Shown here: in pieces, positions 22,101 to 34,545 of the stretch
Position numbering within the stretch: position 1 is the stretch's first letter
Layout: every line of letters starts with the position of its first letter
The notes under the pieces: generated by a model
Seen by the model: only the letters and a program-made list of their open reading frames with translations
Told to the model about the DNA's origin: nothing
Database searches by the model: none
Source: Dimorphilus gyrociliatus
Lineage: Eukaryota; Annelida; Polychaeta; Dinophilidae
Assembly: GCA_904063045.1 (NCBI GenBank)
Contig: CAJFCJ010000030.1
Coordinates: 186,001 to 250,000 of the forward strand
DNA: 64,000 nt
Direction of reading: 5' to 3'
Position numbers and translations under genes: made by a program

Positions 22101-25100
22101 AATATTATATACATTACAGTAAACCAAAGCTATAGTATTAATATTTGCTTTGATTGTATTAAAAATGGATCATTCTATCAATCTCTGATTGTTGAATTGG
22201 AAAATTTAGATAATTTCTTAGAAATTCCATTCTATGTTGATGTTGGAGAAAATGACGCATTAATGAATGTATATTGTATAATGAAATTTATTAGAATTTT
22301 TAATATTGATTTTATCTTCTTTATTCTCTTATAGCTTGAATTTGAAAGATCAAAATATGATTGTCGCGTTTGGTCAAATATGAATTATACCATTATTCCA
22401 TACGAAAATTTTGTTACAGAATTGAATGGGACTACAAATGATAAATTAACAAATGAATTAATGAAGAAGTATAGTAAAAAGAGTTTAAACAAAGTAATTA
22501 TTCAAGAAGAATACGAAAGAGAAGTCAATTATGTAAAATACTATCAAAAATTATTATATTTGGAGGAATATTATTGTCAAAAGTTATTAGACGTATTGTA
22601 AGTAACTAGCAATAGATAAAGTATACTATTAAGAGTAATACTCTATATGTTATTGTTATTACAGCATCCACGGAAAAACAAAAGCAGTTATAACAAACTT
22701 TATTCAAACTGAATTGCATGGTATAAAGTATTCAAGTGATGATACTCTCTTCGCAAAAATCCCTATCAGTAATCTGGTACCCGATACCAAATCTGGAAAT
22801 ATATTGGCAAGAAATTGCTCTTACATTCTAAGTATAAAAATTCTTTATAAAGTTTAATTGGACGCCTATTGAAACAGTATTCTCACTCCCTTTCCCCTAT
22901 GCTTTTCATAGTTAAGGTAATCACAAATGAAGATGATGAAACACCGGTAGTCTATGAAACATTGATTGTTAGAGATTCAAATTTTGGTCTATGTCTCGAC
23001 GATCTCGATTATTTATACGTTCATCTGTCTCGTACAGTGGTCAATTTAATTGGATTGAAGCCGTCTATGGAACTTGAGATAGAAGTAATTTCTATATAAT
23101 GTTTTGGATTATTATTAGTTATTTTCATTGAATTATCTATTTTCTTTTCAGTGTAAAATAGTCTTGAATCCATATAAATTCTGTCATTGGCATTATGCAC
23201 TTAATGAACTGGATAAAAGAAATCTTATTCATCTTACTTCTCCGGAAGATACAGCTCTTAATATGATTCAAAAGATTTATCATTTAACTGAATGGTAAAT
23301 ATTATTGGTAAAAGAAATTTTAATATATTCAATCAATATTCTGCCATTTTGTAGTAAAACTGAAATAGAAACCAATCTTCAACAACGGAAGGTTGTGTCG
23401 GCAATCATTAATCAAAGTCTGCTTGGTTCTAAACCAATTGTTGTATATGGTCCTTTTGGTTGTGGAAAAACAGAAATTTTGGCTACATCAGTCAAAGCCA
23501 TAAAAATAAACAATTCACTTTCTAGAATTCTGATATGTACCCACGTCAATATCGCCGCTGATCTCTATATATTAAAATACTTTCACAAGTATAAATCTCT
23601 TAACATAAAAAGAATCTATAATTCGGATAGGAGATTGGATACTGTTGATGAAATGGTTTTACCCTTTTGTTTTCGTAAAGATAATGAATTCTATATTCCA
23701 TCAGCCAAAGAAATAGAGAACACGGACGTTATCGTTACAACTATCGATCAATGCATTGAATTATACAAGATGAAAGCATACGGATTATTTAGTCATATAT
23801 TAATTGACGAAGCTGGCCAAATTTTAGAATATGAAATGTGGCAAGCATTTCTATTGGCAAATAATAAAACAAAGATAGTTATGGCAGGAGATTATTTGCA
23901 AATGACACTACCAGTTTATTCCGACAATTCCAATTTGAAAATTTCACTATTAGAGAGATTAACTAAGTAACAAATTTCTTTTATATTCATTTAATGAATA
24001 ATGAATTAATTATTCTATTAAACTTAGATATTATATTAGTAAATCGAAAGAGAACTTTGAAATTGTTGAATCGAATTGCATATTTCTGAAGCAAAACTAT
24101 AGAAGTAGACCACAAATTTTAGAATTTCTATCAAAAGCCTTCTATCAAAGATCAGATAGTATTGTATCATGTGGAAACTTTCCAGATAATGGTCCAAGTT
24201 CTATATAGAAAAGAGTATAAATGAAAAATATATATACTTCTCTTTCTTTCAACAGATAATAAATGCCTATACTTTCATAATAATGAAAATAGTAAAGAAT
24301 CATCGTCAAACTACTCTTATATCAATCTTGGAGAAATTCAACAAACTGAATACGTTATTAAGGAATTAATGAGATTGGAAAATGTTAAGCAAGCAAATAT
24401 TACTGTTATTTCGTATTATACTGATCAGGTAATGAAAGTTGACAATTCTTTGAATACTTTATAATGAGTATCTTCAAATAGGTTAAACAAATTCGATGTT
24501 GTCTAAGAAAGGCTGGTTTATATAATGTTAAGGTATTATCGAGTAACTCTGTACAAGGTCAGTTATAGTATTTTATTAATCAATCATAATAAACTTTTAG
24601 TAATACAAATATAAACTATTGAAAATAGGTCAAGAATACGATATAGTCATTATAAATACAGTCAGAACTGAATATCTTGATAATCAGGAAACAGTTAATT
24701 CGTTCGGATTTTTCAATGATAAATCTCTAATTAATACTATTATGTCAAGAGCCAGACACAAGATAATAGTAATAGGTTGAATTTGCAATTTTTAATAGAC
24801 TCTTCTATTGTAATTAAATTGAAATTTTTGTTTGAAAATATAATTCAGGTAATGGCAATTCGTTATGCAACTATGGAAAATGTACTTCAATATGGATAGA
24901 TTACATTAAAGAATGCTCTAAATTAGGCACATTTTATCCTATTGATTATGATCTAAATTCGATGTTTAATTCTGCCATTAATTCGAAAGAATATGAAGAT
25001 ATAGATAGTGAATGTGATAACATTCTCAAGAGATTAGCCGAAATGAAAGTGGATATGAATTATGAAGATTATGAATTCAAACAATTGGAAGAATTATTAC

Positions 25101-28100
25101 GTTATTCGGATTTCAATTTACCTAAAAAAGTTTATAATATTTTTCCTGAGACGGCAACGGAAAGTGTTGCTAGATTCGATAGACCTAATACTGTTACGAT
25201 TTTAGAGAAAAAACTATGTCGTATAGCTTTTAACAGTATACCCTGTGCTCAACCGTTGAGGCCGGAAGAAGCTGAAATAGTTATTTCAGCATTTCAATTA
25301 GATATAACTGGATTAAACTGTAACGAAGATAATGAATTATATAATTTCCGAAATTTTTCAGATCGGAGATTTTCATTCCAAGACGATTTAACAGTTGTTG
25401 GATTTTATGAGTTAGCTGGAAAAAAATGGCCTTTAGTATTACATATTGTAAAAAGAATGCGAAATTTTACAGGTGATGCAATATTGTGTAGAGCAAATAT
25501 TCTACAAAGAGGACAATTCATACCTCTTAATAGCGCTATCCCTAGGTTAATTTGCTGTAATTGCGAGAAAGATAACAATGGATTTCAGATACCCATTTTT
25601 AGTTCTTACAAATCAATTAAAGAGAATAAGAGTGTTGATGTTCATAGTTCGAAGAATCTTCTTTTCATCATTAGATGTTTGGTTTGGTCACGGAAACACC
25701 ATTATTCTTTGGGTATTTGCATTGGTTACATAGACATTAAAAGCGATCTATCTTCTACGATCAAGGCATTAAATTTTAAGACTAATCAACCACATCGAGT
25801 AAAAGAACTTTTCTTTAAGAGTGGCGAATTTAAAGCTATTGCGTCTACAGGAGAAACTGGTAGAATAGATTTAACTTCTCACTTTGCCTTTACAATAGAT
25901 TCTGAAAATACAAGGATGGCTGATGACGCTTTTACCTTTGAGAAATTCAGTTCGCAACACTATAGAATTGGAGTTCATATTGCTGATGTATCAAGGTTTA
26001 TTCCTAAAGATTCTGTTGTTGATAGAGATATCAAGAAAAGATGTATAAGCTATTATGCAACTATTGGTATTACTCATCATATGTTTCCTACACAAATTGG
26101 CGATTTTTTTTCTTTGAATCCTCATTGTGAAAGATACACTTTAACTGTATTTTATGAATATGATAATGGCCAATGGATTAAAAGTGATCCTATTAAGACT
26201 ATAATCAAATCAAAACGGAAATTTTCTTATAAAACTGCACAAGATATTATTATTAATAATAACAATCATAATATTTCTCTTGACCTAAGAAGGATGTATG
26301 AACTTGTACAACAATTACGTAAATTACGATTGGGTATTTCATTTTTTTCAAATACTCTTAACTTTGATTCGCCAGAAAATGAAGCACAGAGCTTAGTAGA
26401 AGAATTAGCTATACAAACGAATCATCGTATTGCAGAATATTTATATTCTCGTTATGATAATATTCTTATTAGGACACAATATCCTGCTGAATTAAAATTA
26501 GAAGCTTGGAAAATTGAATATTACGAACACAACCTAAAGAATTTTGAATTATCATCGAATCATGTAGGTTCAACAGCAGAAAATAAATTTAATCCGGAAA
26601 GCGTTAATAAAAATCCGGTGGAAATATCTAAATCAAAATGGCTTAAAATAATTGATCTTTTGGAGCAAAGTGAGATAAGAGAAGCAAAACGAATGTTAAC
26701 CGATACGAACAATTTTCCAAAGCATGGTTTGTCTTTAGCTGCTCTTCGAGACTCTTTGAATAAGTCAGCATATGATGTATGCTCTTCAAACTTTAAAGTC
26801 GGACATTTTGGTTTAAAATTGGATATTTATACACACTTTACAAGCCCAATAAGACGATACATTGATATTGTAGTTCAAAGACTTGTCACGAGAGCTTTAG
26901 AGGGTGAAAATTCTAATATATATAGTATAAGGGAGTTATTAGAAATATGCCATGAATCAAACGTGAAGATTAATGCGTCTAATAGATACAAAAGTAATCT
27001 TGCCATGTTTGGTTTAACCTTTCTATTGAAGGAGAGAAGTGCATTATTCGAAGTCGTAATACATAGCTTTAGTATAGGATCGGTTGACGTTAAATTTTTG
27101 AAGTTAGGAAGCCTTTTGAATTCGACATGTCGAACTATTAGAAGCGGTTATTTGGGACTTAATAAAACTCCTGAACTTACAGATGATGATTTATTGAAGC
27201 TTAGTTGGAAGCAAAAGATATATGATAATAAAATTTCGAAATGCCAGAATACAAATAACAAAGTTATACAATTGGATAATAAGTCTAATGTAACTAAAAT
27301 CCCAAATAGAATATGGCAAGAAATATTGACTTTTATAAAAGATGATAAAGGAGAAAAAATTGTTAGTTTATTATCAAATATGAAGGATTTAACAAAGAGA
27401 ACTCATGAAATAGAAATTCCTTATGCAACTTCTTCTCTGAATCTCGATTTAAATAGTACAGTTTACGAGTATGAAAAAACTCAATCAATTGTCGATCGTG
27501 AGTTTGTTCAGTTTGAATTATCGATATCAAAAGGAGATATACTTAAGTTACAAGTGGGATGGGCTATTGAAAATAATCTTCTTATACCGAAACCACAATA
27601 TCTAAAGTTGTCATCCAATCATGGAATTTGTATTCAACATTCTTCAGATGCAATCAATAGCTTTACCAATTTTACACCATCAAAAGCTTCATCTCTTAGA
27701 TACTCTACGATATCGCAATACAAAGAGTTATGGAAACCGATTTTAGAGTTGAATGCAGTGTACAATTCACTGAAAAATAGTGAAGGATATATTTTAAGAA
27801 ATGTAGAAATAACCTGGATGAAACTATTAAAAAATACCTTTGGCTATTTCAAATTCAATGAAAAATTGAACACGGAACTTAAACTAAAACTTGACGATGA
27901 TGACTATGTTTGTATAAGATACTATAATATTTATAAAGAAGAAAACGATAAATGGTTAGATAATTTAGATATCGAACCTTTAAAAACCGTCTTAAATAAC
28001 TTGTACAATAAACAAGACACGTTTCAGGAACTCTCAAATTTCTCTGTAAGTAAAATAAAAGAGATACATTCAAATTACAATGCAAACTGGAACGATATTG

Positions 28101-29859
28101 TTTGGATTGGTCATGGAATTATAAAAACTACTGATGATGGTTTCGAAATTGATTTAAATGAAGCGTCTAGAAAGTTACACCCAGAATTGTTGGGAGAAAC
28201 ACAATATTTAGCCACCTTAGAAATAATTCATAAGTCTTTGGCAGATAGATATCGCATTAAAGCTATACAAAGTTTAAATTGTGATGAATCGTCATTAGTT
28301 AATGATATAATTTTGGCTAAAAACAGTCCATCATCATCAAAAACTGTAACTTTTGATAGAGTTACCTCTGTACCTGGATTATTCTGTCTGAATACAAATC
28401 AAACTAGAGCTGTTAGCTCTGCATTATCTCAAGAATTTACTCTTATACAAGGACCGCCAGGAACTGGTAAAACTTTAACATGCTCCCATTTAATCAAGAA
28501 TTTTTTGGATAGAAATAAACCCGGCGAGGTTCTAATGTTTTGTGGACCATCAAACAAATCTGTTAACGTTATTATGGATTATTTGGTGAAAATTAGTGGA
28601 ATTAATTTCCTAAGAGTTATGGGTCAGACTGCTGAGATTCTCGATTTTCCGTTACCGAAACGTAAAGGTAATATAGCCGACCAATCGGAAAATCTTAAAT
28701 ATGATCCGAAAATGAAAAAGTATATTTTACATCAAATTGTACACGAAGATGTAAAAGTTCAACAGATATATAAGGAAATTTACGAATGTACCAATATTTT
28801 AGAGATGATGGAGAAAACTGAAACTTACTTACAAATATTTAAAGAAAAGAAAATTGAAAGAATAAAGAAATCTAGAATTATTTTAACAACTTGCACGAAT
28901 TCTTATACGAAGGTTTTGAGAAAAGCTTTTGATAATGGAGAATTAAAACTCAAACAATTGATAATTGATGAAGCAGCTATGTGTACTGAAGCTGAAACGC
29001 TTATACCAATGGCTACCTATAAACCTGAACAGATTGTGTTAGTTGGAGATCAGCAACAATTGGAACCTATTGTGACTTGTATGACCACTGTACAATTGGG
29101 ATCAAAACAATCATTGTTTAGTCGATATGCAAAACTAGATCCAAAAATCATGGTTATGTTAACCGATCAGTATCGAATGCATTCAGAGATTGCTCAATTT
29201 CCTTCAAAATATTTTTATAACAGTAAACTTAAACCAGTTTCAGAATGGCAGACAACACCTTTAAATGACATGTATACAGGAGCAGTTTTCTATCATATTA
29301 TTGGTAAAGAAAAGTCAACATATGTTAGTACAATACAATCAGCGGAAATGTTTAAAAGTAATGTGGAGGAAGCGAAATTTGCTTTAAAAGCTATTGAAAA
29401 ATTAAGATTGAGAGGTATAAAACCAGAGAATATCGTTGTACTGGCGCCATATAGAGCTCAAATATTTGAATTATTCGCTTTAATGGAAAAGCAGTCTTAT
29501 TACAAACAAAAATTATATCTTGGAGTATCTGTTCAATCCATAGTTTCTTCTCAGGGCAGTGAATGGGATTACGTTATTTTAACTTGCGTCCGATCGATAG
29601 ATGAAAACTGCAACCCGCCGAAAACATTGGGTTTTATAGGACATCCAAATCATATTAATGTTGCTATTACAAGAGCAAAGAAAGGTTTAATGATAATAGG
29701 TAATATCTGAAATCGTTAGTTATTATTAAATTTATTATTACTAATATGTTATTATTACTATTTACAGGAAACGAAAATGTATTATGTAAGTATCTTTGTT
29801 GGGAACATCTATTGGAACATTACAAAGCTAAACAATGCATAGTTAATGTTAATATGTGA
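19189..29859 (+). CDS. HELZ2-like protein: zinc fingers, SF1 helicase, RNB domain, second SF1 helicase
   Basis: Eighteen exons: 19189-19610, 19665-20855, 20932-21363, 21459-21503, 21571-21877, 21940-22063, 22120-22268, 22335-22597, 22665-22831, 22912-23084, 23152-23294, 23355-23966, 24028-24197, 24256-24428, 24482-24557, 24629-24775, 24849-29699 and 29768-29859. They total 9537 nt (3178 aa; human HELZ2 is about 2650-2900). The N-terminal third carries several CCCH-type fingers (CYVESCGFSCPRAHS, CPLALLCQKKNCNKAHS, FCADAHSIEEMTEW) and one C2H2-like finger (CNYC...H...H). Helicase 1 has GPFGCGKT (about 1172), DEAGQ, QNYRSRPQ, VQGQEYD and MSRARH. The RNB domain has TIDSENTRMADDA (about 1882) and SPIRRYIDIVVQR (about 2196). 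Helicase 2 has GPPGTGKT (about 2733), DEAAM, GDQQQLEP, DQYRMHS, VSSQGSEWD and VAITRAKKG. In vertebrates HELZ2 is interferon-induced and has RNase and helicase activity; an RNA-decay or antiviral role here is inferred. The gene starts about 400 nt after the Shisa-like gene. Confidence 0.9.
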
Positions 29860-32678
29860 ACGAAAATTTCTAATGTTCATGGCGAATCATTAATATGGAG
29901 GTATTTAAATGTCTTTATTATTAGTTATTTATATGTTGAACACGTTAGTGTGCTTTATTTGAAAAATACAAATGTATTTTTATTTTAATTACGCATAGTT
30001 TACCAGTTGATATATTAAAGAATTCTATACTGTCTCCAACTAATATTTGATTTAAATTAATTGATAAATCTATTAAATAATAACGGAAATTAGTTAGTTA
30101 ATTAAAAAAAAAGTATTTTAATCAAATAATTAATTATAAAATATTGGAATTATATTTAAAAGAAGTACTTTAAAACAAGATACACTCACCTATTTATGGC
30201 GGATTATATACACTATATACTGTGTATACATGCAAGCACGTACACTCTTTTTTCGGCATCTGTTTTTTCAATTATTTCAGCTCTACATCACATACAATAA
30301 AATAGATCAAATGATTGAATATATGTAAAATATTTACTTTGTAATTATTGCAAAATTGCAATTCTTTCACAAAAATCAGATGAATATCTGAAACTAATAA
30401 GCAACATATGCTAGTGTATAAAGCTTTTACTAAATTGATCGAGTATATATAGCTTTTACTTTTTTCAACTATGAGCTGTTATTCAAAGGATAAATAATTT
30501 TAATATTAGTGGATATTAGTATTACTTTTATTACTATTTTCTTCAATCAAAGGTGATATAACTATTATATAAATGTTATATTAGATATAGAAGACTTTAT
30601 TAAGGGGTGATAAGAGTATTAGAGTTGAGAAAATTTACTCAATAAGCGTTACTAGTTTGCAAACTATATATAAAAGTCATAAAAGTTATAGAGAAATTAC
30701 GTATTTCTTGGTATAGGAATAATATTTAATCACTTTCTAATTTCCTTTATAAGATTAAATACAATAATTTCTTTTATCAAATGAAAATTAGATGAAATAA
30801 TTACTATTTCAACGAAATGGGAATTAGTCTATAAAACAAGCGCCATCTTTTACAGTTTGCAAACTAGATTTCCGACTGTTCTATAGATTCTTTAACAATA
30901 GGAAAAAAATCCAATATATTTTATTAACGATCACTTAATTAAATAAAGAGTAACAGTGAAAGAATAGAAAAAAATCTTTATTGAACATACAATATTTAAC
31001 TAATTTACAACATGTAAAGGAAAGTCATTCTTGTATCTAATACGAAAATAAACAATAAAAACCGATGATTAATAGCTAAACTTTTGGCATAAGGGAAACC
31101 GGAAGAGTCCATGTTCAATCTGGTTTATATAGAATAAAATAGTGTATACGGAATAAAACGGTATATATTTATAAACAGCACGTAGGAAATCTTTTAATTA
31201 GTGAATGACAAAAAAAAGATGAAATATATATATTTTATCTTGTATCTTTTAAAAGATATTTGACAATTTTGGTGTTATTTTATTATTATATTCCATATTT
31301 TACAGTTCATTTTTATTAATATATTTTTTTTTATATAAAAAACAATTGAAACGCAAAAAAAGAAACAAAAAATAATTAATGATGATATTATCTATAGTTC
31401 TACGAACCTTTTATGTTTATAAATTATTATAGACTACAATAATTTATAACGCATATCGAACGTCGATAATTTCAAAAGAATCCTCAATAAATTGTCTTGG
31501 GCAATAGCTTCATTATCTTTTTTCCTTCTTTAATAATATAAATACATATACGCGTTTATATTCATATCTATAAGTTTAAAACATAATATCAGAAAAAGCG
31601 TACATTCAGTTAGTTATTCAGTTGTAAAAAGACTTAGTTTTGTTTTTAGGGAAAAACTTGTGCCTACTTGATCGTACTAGTGTTAGGTTTAAATTAGATG
31701 GTACGTAAGGGAATTTAGAAAAACTTTTCCTTTTATAAAAAGAGTCACATGAGAAGTTTTACTATGAAAAAAGCCTTTAAATGACATTACTTTTAAAAGA
31801 CAACCATTACTTATTAGTAAAAAAAAACTATCGTGAAAAATCAATTATATAGTACATCTAAAGACGTTTTGGATGTTTATTGTATACTTATAAATAAATA
31901 TAAGACAAAAGAAAAGAGAATTAGATTATCCCTTTACCAACTATTGATTGAATAACAATTAATCTATAGAAAACAATAGATGAATACCTGTACATAATTG
32001 ATATTTATCATAAATTAATATACAAAACCTCAAGTGTATTTTAAATAAATATTATTTTAGCAAGGTTATATAAAGATATTTAAAATTCTTCTATTCCTTT
32101 CAACAAGCTTACTAATCTAATTTTCACTTCTCTTAACGTTTATTTAAGTAATAACGAATATTTCAACATCTAACATGATGTCATGAAAATAAAAAGCATT
32201 TCATTTAAAATTTCTTAAAAGGTGCTAAGAGGTTTAAAAATGTTACACAAATTACTCTTTAAAAGAAGGTTACGAGATAGATAGAAGGAGGAAAAGAGAA
32301 AGAGATAGACAGACAGACAGACAAAAAAAAGTAACAGAATACAATGAATATATCTATATACAAATAAATATAATAAAAGAGATAAAGCCTACATTTTGTA
32401 TAGTTAATTCTACGAAATAAACAGGCATTCGCAACTGTGGATTATTTATTCTAGTTCCTCTTTTTTTTTAGCTTGATAATTAGTTTCATTTTGCCTTGTT
32501 ATAAGCATATTTTCTTGAAAGATGTCCAATTATCAATTATAAACCGGCTTTATAGTTTTAATATGAAATAATTTAGGAAATATTTTGGCTACAAATCAAA
32601 AAGTATCTTTTTTTTATATGATAAATTAATTAAATTACTTAATTTTTGCATGTCTTCTCTATTCATATATAGAATTCG
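29860..32678. other. Intergenic, AT-rich, with an inverted-repeat pair
   Basis: No exon is supported on either strand over 2.8 kb. The 14-base words at 30652-30665 and 30854-30867 are inverted copies of each other and contain the palindrome AGTTTGCAAACT. GCGCCATCT occurs at about 30840. The right end should contain the promoter of the GT92 gene, but I see no clear core element. Confidence 0.5.
30652..30867. repeat. 212-bp interval bounded by 14-bp inverted repeats
   Basis: CTAGTTTGCAAACT starts at 30652 and its reverse complement AGTTTGCAAACTAG ends at 30867. The inner DNA is AT-rich and non-coding. The layout is that of a small non-autonomous element with terminal inverted repeats, but no clear target-site duplication flanks it, so chance or a pair of binding sites remains possible. 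Confidence 0.3.
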
Positions 32679-34132
32679 ATGTTTCCGTGGCTGACAAAAG
32701 GAAAAAGGTAAGAGACTCAATACAAGCATTAAATTGACTATTGTATGGTGCTTTTTTAAATTATAACTCTAGTAGGATGCTGCTGATAGCTCCAATTATT
32801 TTCCTGACCATATATTTCCTTTCATTAAGAAGTGGGGTGTACGAAATGTTAAGACAGATGGAAAGACCTACTTTTTCATTGGGAAAAATAGGCATATTTA
32901 CCCTACTAGAAAATAATAAAGTACCTGAAAACAATTGGAGTATTCTGCGAATAAAGGATAATATTGAAATATGGGCATTATCAGCCATTGTGCAAGACAG
33001 CGAAACGTCTCATACTATTGGATATAAACATCCAGCATTAGTGATATTCTTTGTTGCAAACACTAGATATCTTGATAAGAAAGCTAACTTAATTTGTGAC
33101 ATTATTGCATTTAACGGATCGATAAAATCTAGGCGAGCAAAAGTAAATACTCTCAAAAAATCTTACAGATATAAAGAAACAGGCCTGCAAGATTATTTCA
33201 TTACTTGTCCATTGTACAAGGATGACACTAAATTAAGAAAAGTCGGCTTGAGATGGCGCAAAGCATCAATTCAGTTAGATGTCTTATATCCTTATTCAAA
33301 ACCGAGCAATTTAACAATTTGCGTTCCGATTTTATATGGATATTTCGAGAAGAATATGCTTATTGAATGGTTTGAATATTATAAATGGTTGGGTGTCGAA
33401 AGCATTCACGTTTATCCGTGGAGAGTATCTAAGACAGTAATGGATGTTCTAAGGTTTTTTGAAAACAAAGGAATGGTGGTAGTGAAAAGCATAAAGAATC
33501 CAGTTGAAATTAATTATAAATGGAAAGAGAGTATGCTATTCACTAATAAAAAGCCAATGATGATTAAAGCAATTATGCCTCCAATTTTGAATGAATGCTT
33601 CTTAATGAATTCAAAACGATCCCGTTATGTATTGTCTATAGATTTTGATGAAGTGCTTATGGTTAGACAAAAAGAACGTCTCTTCACCCTGATAGAACGT
33701 TATCAGAAGCAAAAAAATTGTCATTCTCAACTGACATTTGGACAGTATTTTTTTGAAGTAAGCTGTAACAAGACAAAAAACCATCCATCATTCTTATTCT
33801 CTCACGTGTTCAGACAAAAAGACAAATATTTCCGATATGTAGCTCCAAAATCAATAATAGACCCTCGATTTTGTGAATATTACGGAAATCACTTTTGTTC
33901 TCGAAAAATTCCAGCATATATAAATAAAAAAAAAGAAATATTTTCAAAATGCCTGATTAATAGGAGAGATGGCTTTATAGCTCATTTTAGAAAGAAGAGC
34001 ACATGCTTTCGTAGGACTGTAAATGAATATACAGAAGAGAAATCACTTGAAAAGTTGAAAAGAGATTTAGAACCAATTTTTAAAAGTGCAAAACAGAACT
34101 TTGCTAAGTTTCTACAAAAGATAACAATATAA
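32679..34132 (+). CDS. Glycosyltransferase family 92 (DUF23) type II membrane enzyme
   Basis: A 29-nt first exon (32679-32707, MFPWLTKGK plus two bases) joins 32773-34132 in frame, giving 462 aa. The short basic N-terminus is followed by a signal anchor (MLLIAPIIFLTIYFL), as in a Golgi type II protein. The GT92 domain covers about residues 180-440. It has the typical VPILYGYFEKNMLIEWFEYY, a WLGVESIHVYPW segment, and the acidic metal/nucleotide-sugar motif IDFDEVL (family form D-x-DE). Cysteines in the C-terminal half (CNK, FCEYYGNHFCS) are likely disulphides. Known family members add galactose to core fucose in C. elegans (GALT-1); the acceptor here is unknown. A start at the later ATG (32777), without the first exon, is possible but would leave almost no cytoplasmic part. 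Confidence 0.85.
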
Positions 34133-34141
34133 TTATAAATG

Positions 34142-34147
34142 AATAAA
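34142..34147 (+). other. Polyadenylation signal, GT92 gene
   Basis: AATAAA lies only about 10 nt after the TAA stop, which implies a very short 3' UTR. Confidence 0.5.
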
Positions 34148-34413
34148 GTTCTAGAAATATCTAGTTTATACATATATATTCAACAACAGCTAATTATTTA
34201 TTATATGATGAATCTCCTAAATCACTTTGCTTTTTGATGTATAGACTAATTTTGCTTCCGATTGGATTATATTCAATTGTCTCTAGAAGAAAGGCAGAGA
34301 TACTGCATTGAATATGTAAATATATAGAAATGTTTTCTAATGAGAAATGAACTTGATAACCAATCTTAAAATCCGTTAGAAGGACATAAGCTGTGGGATA
34401 TAAAGAAATTTTG

Positions 34414-34545
34414 GTGTCCAAGTCGAATTTTCACTGAGTTATTAATTGACGAGAACTACATGTACGGGGAAACTTAAACCCAGAAGTGCAATTAATTTGT
34501 ATGACGTCATCGTAATAGAACATGGTAGCTTTTCGTAAATGTTAT
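34414..34545 (-). pseudogene. Broken copy of a sushi-domain exon
   Basis: About 130 nt closely match the real sushi exon at 37798-37995 of the lectin/sushi gene downstream. Shared words include GTCCAAGTCGAATTTTCA, AACTTAAACCCAGAAGTGCA and ATTAATTTGTATGACGTCA. On the minus strand it reads QINCTSGFKFPRT...SSRQLI. Then a 2-nt deletion shifts the frame and brings a TGA before the domain's C-terminal half. The match stops abruptly on both sides, and no neighbouring sushi exons are present. It is a dead fragment about 3.4 kb from its parent. Confidence 0.8.

Noticed and set aside
22832-22877. Splice acceptor at GAAACAG (22871-22877) in the HELZ2-like gene
   Set aside because: It would need a 26-nt intron or break the frame. 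The acceptor at 22910-22911 fits the phase-1 donor and continues the homologous IKVITNEDDE segment.
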